Translations under genes and position numbers: made by a program
Part shown: positions 31,336 to 41,224 of the stretch, one piece after another
How positions within the stretch are numbered: the first letter of the stretch is position 1
How the letters are laid out: the number at the start of each line of letters is the position of its first letter
The notes under the pieces: generated by a model
Seen by the model: only the letters and a program-made list of their open reading frames with translations
Told to the model about the DNA's origin: nothing
Databases searched by the model: none
Origin: Bacillota bacterium
Lineage (GTDB): Bacteria > Bacillota > Clostridia > Acetivibrionales > JANLFN01
Length of the DNA: 64,000 bases
Reading direction: 5' to 3'
Assembly: GCA_023421675.1 (NCBI GenBank)
Contig: JAEZTC010000013.1
Coordinates: forward strand, 620,001-684,000

Positions 31336-32934
31336 ATGAAAGGGAAAATAGATAAAATGCTGGAGAGTTATCCGGCTGCAGTGTTTAAGAATAGAAAAGA
31401 ACATGTTCTTGTAAAGCAGGAGGAGCCTGATCAGCAGAAAGCTATTACAGCCAATTCCAGAACAATACCGGGTATTATTACTAACAGAGGATGCTGTTAT
31501 GCAGGCTGCAAGGGGGTTGTTCTGGGGCCGTTAAGAGATGCAGTGGTCCTGACACATGGACCTATAGGCTGCGGATATTATACATGGGGCACAAGAAGGA
31601 ATAAGGGACGTACAAGAGGAGATGAACTAAATCTTCTGAACTATTGTTTTTCAACGGATCTGCAGGAGGGCGACATTGTATTTGGTGGTGAAAAGAAACT
31701 CAGGCAGGCAGTTAAGGAAGCAGTTGAGATATTTAACCCGAAGACGGTATTTATCTGTTCAACATGTCCAGTTGGTCTGATCGGTGATGATATACACGCT
31801 GTAGCAACCTGGGCCCAGAAGGAATTCGGGATAAAGGTGGTAGCCTTCAGCTGTGAAGGTTATAAGGGAGTCAGTCAGTCGGGTGGTCATCATATTGCAA
31901 ACAATGGATTGATAAAAACAATTATAGGTACCGGAGACAAGGCTGTAGGGAAATATTCAATCAATGTACTTGGTGAATACAACATAGGCGGAGACGGCTG
32001 GGAAGTTGAAAGAATTTTAAGGAATATAGGCTATGATATTGTTTCAGTAATGACTGGTGACGGTACTGTCGAGGATTTGAAAAGCGCCCACAAGGCAGCA
32101 CTTAATGTAGTCCAGTGCCATCGTTCCATAAACTACATTGGTGAAATGATGAAAACTAAATACGGACATGACTGGATAAAGGTTAACTTTATTGGGGTTG
32201 AAAGCACAATAAAATCATTAAGGGATATTGCTCAGTACTTTGGAGACAAAGCACTTATAGATAGGACAGAAGAAGTAATTGCAGAGGAATTGGCTGATAT
32301 ACAGCCGGCCATGGAGGAATACCGCAATATATGCAAAGGAAAGACTGCAGCCCTGTTTGTAGGCGGTTCAAGAGCACACCACTATCAAAAGCTTTTAAAG
32401 GATCTTGGTATTGAAACAGTACTTGCAGGATATGAATTTGCACACAGGGACGACTATGAAGGAAGAGAAGTAATTCCATCCATTAAAGAAGATGGTGACA
32501 GCAAAAACATTCCATCTATTGAAATCGAACCGGATGAGCTTAATTACAGAGTATACCTCTCGAAGGAAAGACAGGAGGAACTTAAGGATAAGATCTCTCT
32601 TAACTACTATGCAGGCATGATAAAGGAAATGGAAGATGGAAGCATTGTTGTTGACGACCTTAACCATTATGAAACTGAAGAATTCCTTAAGGTCTTGAAA
32701 CCTGACATATTTTGTTCGGGTATTAAAGATAAATATATCGCACATAAGGCGGGAATTTTCTCAAAACAGCTTCATTCATACGACTACAGCGGACCTTATG
32801 CTTCCTTTAGAGGTGCAGTGAACTTTGCAAGAGATATAAGTATGGGCCTGACCACACCTGCCTGGAACCTTACTGTTCCACCATGGAAAACGCAGCCTAT
32901 GCTTGAAGGAAGCTTTGGGGTTACTCAGAAATAA
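31336..32934 (+). CDS. nifD: Nitrogenase molybdenum-iron protein alpha chain
   Basis: 532 residues from ATG 31336 (GCAGGAGGTGAT upstream). P-cluster Cys ligands lie in GCCYAGCKGVVL, HGPIGCGYYTWG and CSTCPVGLIGDD. FeMo-cofactor ligands are visible as the Cys in VVQCHRSINYI and the His in KQLHSYDYSGPY. The length and the inserted segment of ~50 residues around position 380-430 are as in clostridial NifD. With NifE, NifN-B and NifV encoded downstream, a genuine Mo-nitrogenase is indicated. Confidence 0.97.
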   Translation: MKGKIDKMLESYPAAVFKNRKEHVLVKQEEPDQQKAITANSRTIPGIITNRGCCYAGCKGVVLGPLRDAVVLTHGPIGCGYYTWGTRRNKGRTRGDELNLLNYCFSTDLQEGDIVFGGEKKLRQAVKEAVEIFNPKTVFICSTCPVGLIGDDIHAVATWAQKEFGIKVVAFSCEGYKGVSQSGGHHIANNGLIKTIIGTGDKAVGKYSINVLGEYNIGGDGWEVERILRNIGYDIVSVMTGDGTVEDLKSAHKAALNVVQCHRSINYIGEMMKTKYGHDWIKVNFIGVESTIKSLRDIAQYFGDKALIDRTEEVIAEELADIQPAMEEYRNICKGKTAALFVGGSRAHHYQKLLKDLGIETVLAGYEFAHRDDYEGREVIPSIKEDGDSKNIPSIEIEPDELNYRVYLSKERQEELKDKISLNYYAGMIKEMEDGSIVVDDLNHYETEEFLKVLKPDIFCSGIKDKYIAHKAGIFSKQLHSYDYSGPYASFRGAVNFARDISMGLTTPAWNLTVPPWKTQPMLEGSFGVTQK

Positions 32935-32988
32935 CCAGAAAAAAGGAATGGCCCGGTTTCAAAAAATCAGGCTAAGGAGGTAATAAAC

Positions 32989-34350
32989 ATGTTGAATTAT
33001 ACACCGAAGGAATATAAGGAGCGCAGCGGATTGACCATAAATCCGGCAAAAACCTGCCAGCCTGTAGGAGCAATGTATGCAGCACTTGGTATTCACAAAT
33101 GTTTACCACACAGCCATGGTTCACAAGGGTGCTGCGCATATCACAGAAAATTTCTTACAAGGAATTTCAGAGATCCTGTAATGGCTTCTACCAGTTCTTT
33201 TACTGAAGGAGCAGCTGTTTTTGGAGGAGGTACCAATCTTAAAAGCTCAATAAAAAATGTTTTTGCAATATATGACCCCGACATCATTGCTATTCACACA
33301 ACATGTCTGTCAGAGACAATAGGTGATGATATTCCTTCATATATACAGTCTGCCCAGGTACCGGAAGGAAAAATAGTTATTCATGCAAATACACCAAGCT
33401 ATGTCGGTTCGCATATAACAGGGTTTTCCAATATGGTAAAAGGTATGGTTAAATACTTATCTGAAAATAGTGCAAAGCCCAACGGTAAAATTAACGTAAT
33501 ACCCGGCTTTGTTAATCCGGCTGACATGAGAGAAATAAAAAGAATGCTTAGGGTTATGGGAGTTCCATTTACTATGTTCCCGGATACAAGCGGAGTAGTG
33601 GACACTCCAATGACAGGTAAGTTTGATATGTACCCACCTGGGGGAACCAGGGTTGAGGACATAAAGGATGCTGGGAACTCAGCAGCGACTTATGCATTGG
33701 GAAGCTTTGCATCTGCTGATGGTGCTTATGAACTTGAAAAGAAATGCAAGGTTGCTGCAAGAGTTTTAAAGGCCCCTATAGGAATAAAAGCAACTGATGA
33801 TTTCCTAATGTCGGTTTCCAGACTAACAGGTAAGGAAGTACCATGGGAGCTTGAAGAGGAACGAGGACAGGTCGTGGATGTAATGGTTGATAATCATTAT
33901 CATTACCACGGTAAGAAGGTTGCTTTATTCGGAGATCCTGACCTGCTGATTGCACTTACCGAGTTTGTTATAAGCCTTGGAATGATACCTAAATATGTAC
34001 TTACCGGCACACCCGGTGAGGCTTTTGAAAGAGAAATAAAAGGTATGTTTGAGGACGCGGGAATAGATGGTAAGGTAAAAGCTCTTGGAGACCTCTTTAC
34101 ACTTCATCAGTGGATGAAGGAGGAACCAGTTGATCTTTTGATGGGAGGTACACACGGCAAGTATATCGCAAGAGCTGAAGATGTGCCGTTTGTAAGAATT
34201 GGTTTCCCAATCCTCGACAGAGGTATTCATTCCTATATGCCGATTGCAGGCTACAGAGGAGCAATGAGAATTATAGAACAGATAAGCAATGCACTTCTTG
34301 ACCGTAAGGACAGAGATGCCGCAGATGAGGACCTTGAACTTATCATGTAA
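32989..34350 (+). CDS. nifK: Nitrogenase molybdenum-iron protein beta chain
   Basis: 453 residues, the short clostridial form without the long N-terminal extension of proteobacterial NifK. P-cluster Cys ligands in NPAKTCQPVGAMYA, GSQGCCAYH and HTTCLSETIGDD. AAGGAGG precedes ATG 32989. It forms the alpha2-beta2 dinitrogenase with NifD. Confidence 0.97.
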   Translation: MLNYTPKEYKERSGLTINPAKTCQPVGAMYAALGIHKCLPHSHGSQGCCAYHRKFLTRNFRDPVMASTSSFTEGAAVFGGGTNLKSSIKNVFAIYDPDIIAIHTTCLSETIGDDIPSYIQSAQVPEGKIVIHANTPSYVGSHITGFSNMVKGMVKYLSENSAKPNGKINVIPGFVNPADMREIKRMLRVMGVPFTMFPDTSGVVDTPMTGKFDMYPPGGTRVEDIKDAGNSAATYALGSFASADGAYELEKKCKVAARVLKAPIGIKATDDFLMSVSRLTGKEVPWELEEERGQVVDVMVDNHYHYHGKKVALFGDPDLLIALTEFVISLGMIPKYVLTGTPGEAFEREIKGMFEDAGIDGKVKALGDLFTLHQWMKEEPVDLLMGGTHGKYIARAEDVPFVRIGFPILDRGIHSYMPIAGYRGAMRIIEQISNALLDRKDRDAADEDLELIM

Positions 34351-34600
34351 GTCAAAAAGCATATGAAGCAATTGTTTCGAAGGATTGATTAAACTTAAAA
34401 AAGCATATCGTCATTATTAAAAACTTTGAAGGCTTACAGCAGGCCTTCCGAGATTAATCCTTTCTCCGCAAGCAATTCCTTCATATTCTTATATAAAGGC
34501 AATGGAAAGCAATTCTGAAAAAATATAAAAATTATTTTGAAAGAATTCTTTCCAACTGCCTGATAAACAATCATTTTAAATAATAGTGGGAGGTGTCGAA
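34351..34600 (+). other. nifK-nifE intergenic region with two hairpins
   Basis: No gene seen. GAAGGC/GCCTTC at 34428-34448 and a long stem at 34504-34553 (GGAAAG-C-AATTCT with AGAATTCTTTCC, a 25-base loop) have no following U-tract, so they look like RNA-processing or mRNA-stabilising structures rather than terminators. Confidence 0.5.
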
Positions 34601-35962
34601 ATGGGAAGCTTAATTGACAATGCAGTACTTGATGAAAGAAAAGAATCAATCTTACTTAAAACAAATGAACATAACAAAAGCGTGAGGTGCGAAAAAGACA
34701 GCCTTGCAGGCTCTGTAAGCCAAAGGGCTTGTGTATACTGCGGTGCCAGGGTTGTCTTGAATCCCATAACCGACGCATTCCATATTGTTCACGGCCCAAT
34801 CGGCTGTGCGAGTTACACCTGGGACATAAGAGGCAGTTTAACAAGTGGTCCTGAAATTTATAGGAACAGCTTTTCAACCGACCTCGGAGAAAAGGATGTT
34901 GTGTTCGGAGGAGAAAAAAAGCTTTCTGCAGCAATTGATGAAATAGTTGAAAAATATTCTCCAAGCGTAATTTTTATATATGCTACTTGTATTGTGGGAG
35001 TAATCGGAGATGATATAGAAGCTGTATGTAAGGCTGCTGAAACAAAGCATTCAATTAGGGTGATACCTGTAAAGTCAAGCGGGTTCGCCGGTAATAAGGC
35101 AATGGGCTACAGGGCTGCCTGCCATGCTCTTATGAATCTTATGAGAGGCGGAACAAATCAGATTAACCCAATCTTATCAAAAGTTAACGGTATAAATATA
35201 CTCGGCGATTTTAATCTTGCAGGTGAAATGTGGATCATTACAGATTACCTTAAAAAAATTGGAGTAAATGTTATTTCGAAAATTACCGGTGATTCAAGAT
35301 GCAAAGAAATTGTAAATGCTCCGTCAGCGTCTTTGAATATTGTACAGTGTGCCGGGTCAATGACGTACCTTGCAAAAATGATGGAAGAGGAATTCAATAT
35401 TCCATTTGTAAAAGTAAGCTTTTTTGGAATTGAAGATACCAGACTATCACTAATGAGAATAGCTGAAGCGTTAAAAGATGAAAAAGCTATAGAAAAAGCA
35501 ACTAAACTTGTTGGGGAAGAGGAAAATAAAATCCGCCCCATGCTTGAATATTACAAAAGCAGGCTTAAAGGTAAAAAAGCTGCTGTATATGTTGGGGGCG
35601 GTTTTAAAGCAATTTCACTGATAAAGCAGTTTGCCGGTCTGGGTATTGATACCGTTGTAGTTGGTACACAGACAGGAAAAAAGGATGAGTACGAGGTCAT
35701 AAAGAGTATTGTTTCTGAAGGAACTGTAATACTGGATGATACAAACCCTTCAGAACTTGAAATGTTTATAAAAAAGACGGGTGCTGATATTCTTGTAGGT
35801 GGTGTCAAGGAACGTCCGCTGGCCTATAAGCTTGGGATAGCCTTCTGTGACCACAATCATGAAAGAAAGCATCCTCTTTGCGGGTATGAAGGAGCTGTTA
35901 ATTTTGCAAAAGAGATAGATTCCACCATTAACAGTCCGGTATGGAAATATGTAGTCATATAA
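34601..35962 (+). CDS. nifE: Nitrogenase FeMo-cofactor scaffold protein NifE
   Basis: 453 residues from ATG 34601 (GGGAGGTG upstream). A NifD homologue that with NifN forms the scaffold on which the NifB-derived cluster matures. Cys ligands in CVYCGARVV, HGPIGCASYTWD and YATCIVGVIGDD are kept, and NIVQCAGSMTYL and RKHPLCGYEGAVNFA correspond to the scaffold site. The product is separated from NifK by a hairpin-rich gap. Confidence 0.95.
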   Translation: MGSLIDNAVLDERKESILLKTNEHNKSVRCEKDSLAGSVSQRACVYCGARVVLNPITDAFHIVHGPIGCASYTWDIRGSLTSGPEIYRNSFSTDLGEKDVVFGGEKKLSAAIDEIVEKYSPSVIFIYATCIVGVIGDDIEAVCKAAETKHSIRVIPVKSSGFAGNKAMGYRAACHALMNLMRGGTNQINPILSKVNGINILGDFNLAGEMWIITDYLKKIGVNVISKITGDSRCKEIVNAPSASLNIVQCAGSMTYLAKMMEEEFNIPFVKVSFFGIEDTRLSLMRIAEALKDEKAIEKATKLVGEEENKIRPMLEYYKSRLKGKKAAVYVGGGFKAISLIKQFAGLGIDTVVVGTQTGKKDEYEVIKSIVSEGTVILDDTNPSELEMFIKKTGADILVGGVKERPLAYKLGIAFCDHNHERKHPLCGYEGAVNFAKEIDSTINSPVWKYVVI

Positions 35963-36135
35963 GATGAAGTAAATATTTAGTACTAGTTTGTATCCCAGAA
36001 GCCGGATACAAATGGCAAAAGTATTGAAATTTCTTCACCTTATGAATCAAGGAATATATGTTGCTATAAAAGCTTAATACAACATATATAGGGTAGCAAT
36101 TTAGTACCTGAAAATAAAGTTCAGGGGTGATATAT
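35963..36135 (+). other. nifE-nifN/B intergenic region with one hairpin
   Basis: TTTGTATCC (35987-35995) pairs with GGATACAAA (36004-36012), 9 bp with an 8-base loop and no U-tract. AGGGGTGAT before ATG 36136 is the ribosome binding site of the fusion gene. Confidence 0.5.
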
Positions 36136-38817
36136 ATGGAAAGTAAAAACTTTGTAAATCTTAATGTGAATCCATGCAAAATGTGTATGCCACTGGGTGC
36201 GGTTACCGCATTCAAAGGTATAGAAAACAGTATGATGATACTGCATGGCTCACAGGGATGCAGTACTTATATTAGAAGGCATATGGCAGGACACTATAAT
36301 GAGCCTATAGATATTGCTTCCTCATCCTTGAATGAGGAAGGAACGGTATATGGCGGAGAAAGCAACCTTTTTAAAGGTCTCGATAATGTCATAAAGCTTT
36401 ATAATCCAAGCATTATAGGCGTTGCAACAACTTGCCTGGCTGAAACTATAGGTGAGGATATAAAAAGGATAATAAATAAGTACTATGAACAAAAAAACTC
36501 AGATACTATAATTCCATCAATTATACCAGTTTCAACTGCAGGATATGCAGGAACCCAATTTGAAGGTTTTTACAGTGCAGTGTTCTCTATTGTTCAAAAC
36601 CTCGTTACAGAAAAAAGATCAGGAAAAAAAATAAACATAATTGCCGGAAACTTAAACCCTGGGGATATAAGAAATATTAAATCCATTATAGAACAGTTTA
36701 CTTCAGACTATTTAATTCTTCCGGATATATCCGATACCCTTGATGCACCATATGCCAGGGAATACAGCAAAATACCCGAGGGTGGTACAAAAATTAAGGA
36801 TATACAGGGAATGTCGGGAGCTTGTGCAACTATAGAATTAGGCGTGTGCATACCTGAAAAGCTATCATGTGCGGCATACCTCAATGAAAAGTTTGGAGTG
36901 CCGTTTTATAGATGCCCGTACCCAATAGGGATTGAAGCAACAGATAATTTTATCAACCTGTTGTCTGAGATTACTGGGCTTGAAATACCTGAAACATTTG
37001 TTAAGGAACGAGGACGGTACATTGATGCAATGATTGATTCACATAAACATAATTCTGAAGGCAGAGCTGTCATCTATGGGGAACCCGACATCGTTTATTC
37101 CATGACAAAGCTGTGTTCCGAAAACGGCATAAAACCTGTATTTGCCTGTACAGGTACACAGAGTGAAGAAATGATTGAAGCACTTAATGGGATTGAATCA
37201 AATGATGATCTTAATATAATTGATGACGTAGATTTCCATACAATACAACAGCGAGCAAGGGAACTGGAGGCCAACCTTCTTATAGGAAATTCCGACGGAA
37301 AGGTAATCACTGAAAAAGAGGGTATTCCCCTTGTAAGGGTCGGGTTCCCCATTCATGACAGAGTGGGTGGTCAAAGGCAGATAATTACAGGATTCAACGG
37401 ATCATTAATGTTGCTGGACAGACTTACAAATACATTATTGGAGAATAAATATGAAAAATACAGGCGTAAGATGTTCAAAAAGTATTTTATTAAAATTGCA
37501 GAAAATGAGCCTGCAGCAAAAATAAAAATTCCTGATAAGCCTGAACCCGAAAGCGTTCAGAATATATTGAATGCAGAGGCAATAAAGAGCAGGACGCAAG
37601 AGCATCCTTGCTTCGGGGCGGGTGCCTGCAAAAATGCCAGAATGCATATTCCTGTTGCACCTAAATGCAATGTAACCTGCAATTACTGCAGCAGAAAGTA
37701 TGACTGCGTAAACGAAAGCAGACCTGGAGTTACAAGTGAAGTGCTTACACCTGAGAAAGCACTTGAAAAATTTATTCTTGTTAAAGAAAAAGTTGCAAAT
37801 CTTAAGGTTATTGGTATTGCAGGTCCGGGTGATGCACTTGCTAATTTTGATGAGACAAAAAGGTCTTTAGAACTTATAAGGGATAATGACCCGGATATAA
37901 CCTTTTGCTTATCGACTAACGGACTTATGCTCCCAAAGTATGCAGATGAAATAATAAGGCTCGGGGTTACTCATGTTACTGTAACTGTTAATGCGGTGGA
38001 CCCTCAGATTGGGGCAAAGATATATAAGCAAATAAATTATAAGGGACAACAATATTATGGTGTAGAAGGAGCGGAAATCCTTCTTAAAAATCAGCTGGAA
38101 GGTATAAAATATTTAACTTTGAAGGGTATTGTATGCAAGATAAATATTGTAATGATAAAAGGCATCAATGATACGCATATTGAAGATATCGTTAAAAAAG
38201 TAAAAGAACTTGGAGTATACATTACCAATATAATGCCTCTTATCCCGGCGCAGGGAAGTGCTTTCGAAAATATGCCGCTTACAAGCAACAAGGAACTGAC
38301 AGAAATGCGCAGGAAATGCGGTGAAGAGCTTATGCAAATGTACCACTGCAGACAATGCCGTGCTGATGCCATAGGAACGTTGGATAATGACTGCTCAGGA
38401 GAGTTTGCAGGCTGCAGCAGTACTCCAAAAAATGATACCCCCAAATACCTTGGAACATATATGTTTGCAATAGCTACAAAATCAGGAATGCTGGTAGATG
38501 AGCATTTCGGGCATGTCAGTGAATTCTATATATATCGCACCGATGGTAAGAGGATGGAATTTATTGAACGGAAAAGTGTTGATAAATACTGTACAGGTGA
38601 GCAGGAATGTAATGAGGAAGAAAACAGGATTAAAAAAATTATTAGCACGGTAAAAGATTATGATGCTGTTCTTGTTTTAAGAATCGGATACAGACCGCTT
38701 AAAGCACTTGAAGAAGCAGGTGTTAAGGTTTTTCAGACGTGTGGAAGTATTGAAAGCTGTATAAAGGAAGCGGCAGTAAAGTTGCTAAACAGCAGAGCTG
38801 CTGAAAGTGCAATGTAG
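36136..38817 (+). CDS. NifN-NifB fusion protein
   Basis: About 893 residues from ATG 36136. Residues 1-~440 are NifN: NPCKMCMPLGAVTAF, GSQGCSTYIRRH and TTCLAETIGED. After a ~50-residue linker, residues ~490-745 are the NifB radical-SAM domain: HPCFGAGACKNARMHIP, then CNVTCNYC with the first SAM-cluster Cys at about residue 511, and GIAGPGDALAN. Residues ~755-893 are the NifX/NafY-like tail (DEHFGHVSEFYIY). NifB makes NifB-co from [4Fe-4S] clusters with S-adenosylmethionine. The fusion is known from Clostridium; it would channel NifB-co straight to the NifEN scaffold. Confidence 0.95.
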   Translation: MESKNFVNLNVNPCKMCMPLGAVTAFKGIENSMMILHGSQGCSTYIRRHMAGHYNEPIDIASSSLNEEGTVYGGESNLFKGLDNVIKLYNPSIIGVATTCLAETIGEDIKRIINKYYEQKNSDTIIPSIIPVSTAGYAGTQFEGFYSAVFSIVQNLVTEKRSGKKINIIAGNLNPGDIRNIKSIIEQFTSDYLILPDISDTLDAPYAREYSKIPEGGTKIKDIQGMSGACATIELGVCIPEKLSCAAYLNEKFGVPFYRCPYPIGIEATDNFINLLSEITGLEIPETFVKERGRYIDAMIDSHKHNSEGRAVIYGEPDIVYSMTKLCSENGIKPVFACTGTQSEEMIEALNGIESNDDLNIIDDVDFHTIQQRARELEANLLIGNSDGKVITEKEGIPLVRVGFPIHDRVGGQRQIITGFNGSLMLLDRLTNTLLENKYEKYRRKMFKKYFIKIAENEPAAKIKIPDKPEPESVQNILNAEAIKSRTQEHPCFGAGACKNARMHIPVAPKCNVTCNYCSRKYDCVNESRPGVTSEVLTPEKALEKFILVKEKVANLKVIGIAGPGDALANFDETKRSLELIRDNDPDITFCLSTNGLMLPKYADEIIRLGVTHVTVTVNAVDPQIGAKIYKQINYKGQQYYGVEGAEILLKNQLEGIKYLTLKGIVCKINIVMIKGINDTHIEDIVKKVKELGVYITNIMPLIPAQGSAFENMPLTSNKELTEMRRKCGEELMQMYHCRQCRADAIGTLDNDCSGEFAGCSSTPKNDTPKYLGTYMFAIATKSGMLVDEHFGHVSEFYIYRTDGKRMEFIERKSVDKYCTGEQECNEEENRIKKIISTVKDYDAVLVLRIGYRPLKALEEAGVKVFQTCGSIESCIKEAAVKLLNSRAAESAM

Positions 38818-38853
38818 AAAATACAATTCATAAAAAATCAGGGGGATGATTAT

Positions 38854-39165
38854 ATGCAAAAACCCAAATACCATGTATTTATATGTTCTAGCTCAAGGAT
38901 AAACGGTCAGCAGAAGGGGTTCTGTTTTACAAAGGATTCTGTATCCATTATACAAAGCTTTATGGAAGAAATTGCAGACAGAGGCCTTGAGGATGAAGTG
39001 ATGGTAACCAATACCGGATGCTTTGGAATATGCGAGCAGGGACCAATTATTGTTGTATATCCTGAAGGTGTTTGGTATAAGGGGGTAACAGTTGATGATG
39101 TTGCTGAAATTGTTGAATCTCATTTTGAAAATGGTGTAAAGGTTGACCGGCTTGAAATTAGATAA
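38854..39165 (+). CDS. Thioredoxin-like [2Fe-2S] ferredoxin
   Basis: 103 residues, very like the [2Fe-2S] ferredoxin of Clostridium pasteurianum. Cluster ligands are Cys in HVFICSSS, KGFCFTK and the pair in NTGCFGICEQGP; the non-ligand Cys near residue 14 of that protein is Ser here. The end, YPEGVWYKGVTVDDVAEIVE, is also typical. In C. pasteurianum this protein binds the MoFe protein, so a role in nitrogenase electron transfer or assembly is likely. GGGGGATG precedes ATG 38854. Confidence 0.93.
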   Translation: MQKPKYHVFICSSSRINGQQKGFCFTKDSVSIIQSFMEEIADRGLEDEVMVTNTGCFGICEQGPIIVVYPEGVWYKGVTVDDVAEIVESHFENGVKVDRLEIR

Positions 39166-39208
39166 TATGGCTTGAATTCTGTCAGCAATGGAATAGGTGG
39201 TGATCCTT

Positions 39209-40291
39209 ATGGCTATAGAGTTAGGTAGAGAGCAAAAAGTTACAATAATAGATAAAACCCTTATTGAAATTTACAGGACAGACAGTAAGACTACCAGATT
39301 GGACCTTATTAGTCTTAGTTGGATGCTCAATTCCTTTGGTGTGGATCTTATAGAAATTAATCGTGAAATATTTAGAAAGATAGGAAAACCGCCGAACGGA
39401 CTGGCCTTTTTGTTTAGGATAAACGGCCTTGAAGATGCAGAGCTGTGTATAAATCACAGCCTTAATAATTGTGCGATAAGTCAGGAACTGTTGGCTAAAA
39501 ATGAGATACTTGAGAAATTATCCGGGTATAAATCCAATTTGATGGTTGATTTTAATGTTAATAGAATAACGGACATTTATCGCCTTGTAAAAAGCAGACT
39601 GCTGAAACATGCCCATTGTATTACGGGTATAAGGCTTGTGGGTATGGGTGCTTTTGTTTCTACAGAATGGTTAAAAGGGGTTCAATTCTTAAAAAACAAA
39701 ACAGGCTTGAATATTGGCATATGCCCTGAAAACAATTGTTTTAACGCATCAGCGATTGCACTTGAAGCTGTAATGAACGGTATGGATTGTATTACTACAA
39801 CCTTTGCCGGATATGGAAAACAAAAAGGTTATGCTGCCCTTGAAGAACTGATTTTGTCGGTAAAGCTTCTGGTAAATCCAAAGATCAAGGAGAATCTGAA
39901 TACTCTTCCTGAATTGGCAAGAGTGTTCATGCATATTTCAGGAGTGGAAATTCCAGTGTCCAAACCGGTTTTAGGCAGCGGGATATTTAACTATGAGTCG
40001 GGAATACATGCTGATGGTATAAGAAAGAATCCATATACCTATGAACCGTATGATCCATCTGAGGTAGGTCTCCAAAGGAAAATGGCCATAGGAAAGCATT
40101 CTGGTAAGAAATCCATTTCGCAAAAATTATCCGAGCTTGGACTCCAATATGAATCGGGTGAAATGGATGAACTCCTTTATAGGGTTCGAATCAAGAGTAC
40201 TGAATTGAAAAGAGGTCTTTTGGATTCGGAAATACAGGAACTGTACACTTCTTTTAAAGGAGACTGTAATAACAATGCTTTTTCATACTGA
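39209..40291 (+). CDS. nifV: Homocitrate synthase, omega subunit
   Basis: About 360 residues from ATG 39209 (AGGTGGTG upstream; GTG 39197 adds four). This is the C-terminal-type chain (NifV-omega) of split clostridial homocitrate synthase. It starts with a weak TIM-barrel sequence (KVTIIDKTLIEIYR, lacking the usual DTTLRDGEQ) and keeps GSGIFNYESGIHADGIRKNP and AIGKHSGKKSI of the helical C-terminal part. It makes homocitrate, the organic part of FeMo-cofactor, with the alpha chain encoded next. Confidence 0.9.
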   Translation: MAIELGREQKVTIIDKTLIEIYRTDSKTTRLDLISLSWMLNSFGVDLIEINREIFRKIGKPPNGLAFLFRINGLEDAELCINHSLNNCAISQELLAKNEILEKLSGYKSNLMVDFNVNRITDIYRLVKSRLLKHAHCITGIRLVGMGAFVSTEWLKGVQFLKNKTGLNIGICPENNCFNASAIALEAVMNGMDCITTTFAGYGKQKGYAALEELILSVKLLVNPKIKENLNTLPELARVFMHISGVEIPVSKPVLGSGIFNYESGIHADGIRKNPYTYEPYDPSEVGLQRKMAIGKHSGKKSISQKLSELGLQYESGEMDELLYRVRIKSTELKRGLLDSEIQELYTSFKGDCNNNAFSY

Positions 40292-40307
40292 CATCAGGGG
40301 TGATAAT

Positions 40308-41108
40308 TTGGATATAAAAATTGTAGACACAACCCTGAGGGATGGGGAACAAAAAGCGGGCATAGCTCTAGGCGTCGCAGACAAAGTCTTAATAGCAAAA
40401 ATGCTTGACACCCTCGGCATTTATCAGATTGAAGCAGGGATACCGGCAATGGGTGGTTCCGAGAAAAAAAGCATATTTAAAATTATGGACCTGAATTTGA
40501 AGAGCAGAATTTCAGTTTGGAACAGGATGAATATAGAGGATATCAAGCATTCACTGGAATGTAAGCCTGATATAATTCATATTTCCGTACCTGTCTCGGA
40601 TATTCAGATAAAACTCAAGCTGGGAATGGATAGAAGCACTCTTATAGAGTATATGAGAAGATGTATTTGCTTTGCTCTCAATAAGAATTCACTTGTAACA
40701 GTAGGTATGGAAGATGCATCAAGGGCTGATTTCGAATTTATGCTCAATGTCATTTCTGTAGCGAAAGCAGAAGGTATCGAAACCATACGTTATGCTGATA
40801 CTGTGGGGATACTATACAGGCAGAGAATCTTTAAAGAGATTCAGGAAATCCGAAGACAGGTTGGCGTAAATGTGGATTTCCATGGACATAACGACCTTGG
40901 AATGGCAGTGGCTAATTCCATCTCGGCTGCAAGGGCAGGTGCAAGATATATTGATTGCACTATAGGCGGTATTGGTGAACGAGCAGGAAACTGCAGCTAT
41001 TACCAGTTTGTTTATTCCGCTCAGAAGTGTATTGGGGCTTTTAAAAATATAGATATAGATGAAATAATGCGGGTGGAGCTGAAGATATTAAAAATAATGG
41101 AGGCATAG
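40308..41108 (+). CDS. nifV: Homocitrate synthase, alpha subunit
   Basis: About 266 residues from TTG 40308 (AGGGG 7 bases upstream; ATG 40275 would overlap the omega gene by 17 bases and has no ribosome binding site). The catalytic TIM-barrel chain: VDTTLRDGEQKAGIA, RYADTVGIL and VDFHGHNDLGMAVANS with the metal His residues, then CTIGGIGERAGNCS. It condenses acetyl-CoA and 2-oxoglutarate. It ends the nif run. Confidence 0.92.
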   Translation: MDIKIVDTTLRDGEQKAGIALGVADKVLIAKMLDTLGIYQIEAGIPAMGGSEKKSIFKIMDLNLKSRISVWNRMNIEDIKHSLECKPDIIHISVPVSDIQIKLKLGMDRSTLIEYMRRCICFALNKNSLVTVGMEDASRADFEFMLNVISVAKAEGIETIRYADTVGILYRQRIFKEIQEIRRQVGVNVDFHGHNDLGMAVANSISAARAGARYIDCTIGGIGERAGNCSYYQFVYSAQKCIGAFKNIDIDEIMRVELKILKIMEA

Positions 41109-41224
41109 AAATCTTTACAGGTATACATTAAGGTACTAAAGAACCTGTAAGTGCGTACTTGCTAAAGGAGTTTGATTAGAGTTACCATATAATTAACATA
41201 AAATTTGTTAATTGGGGTGGCTTT

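Noticed and set aside
31336..38817. NifDK-like proteins near methylthio metabolism could be a MarBHDK-type methylthio-alkane reductase rather than nitrogenase
   Set aside because: The FeMo-cofactor Cys and His ligands, NifE, NifN-B, homocitrate synthase, molybdate transport and NifI1/NifI2 are all present, so a true Mo-nitrogenase is far more likely. The nearness to the microcompartment operon looks accidental.
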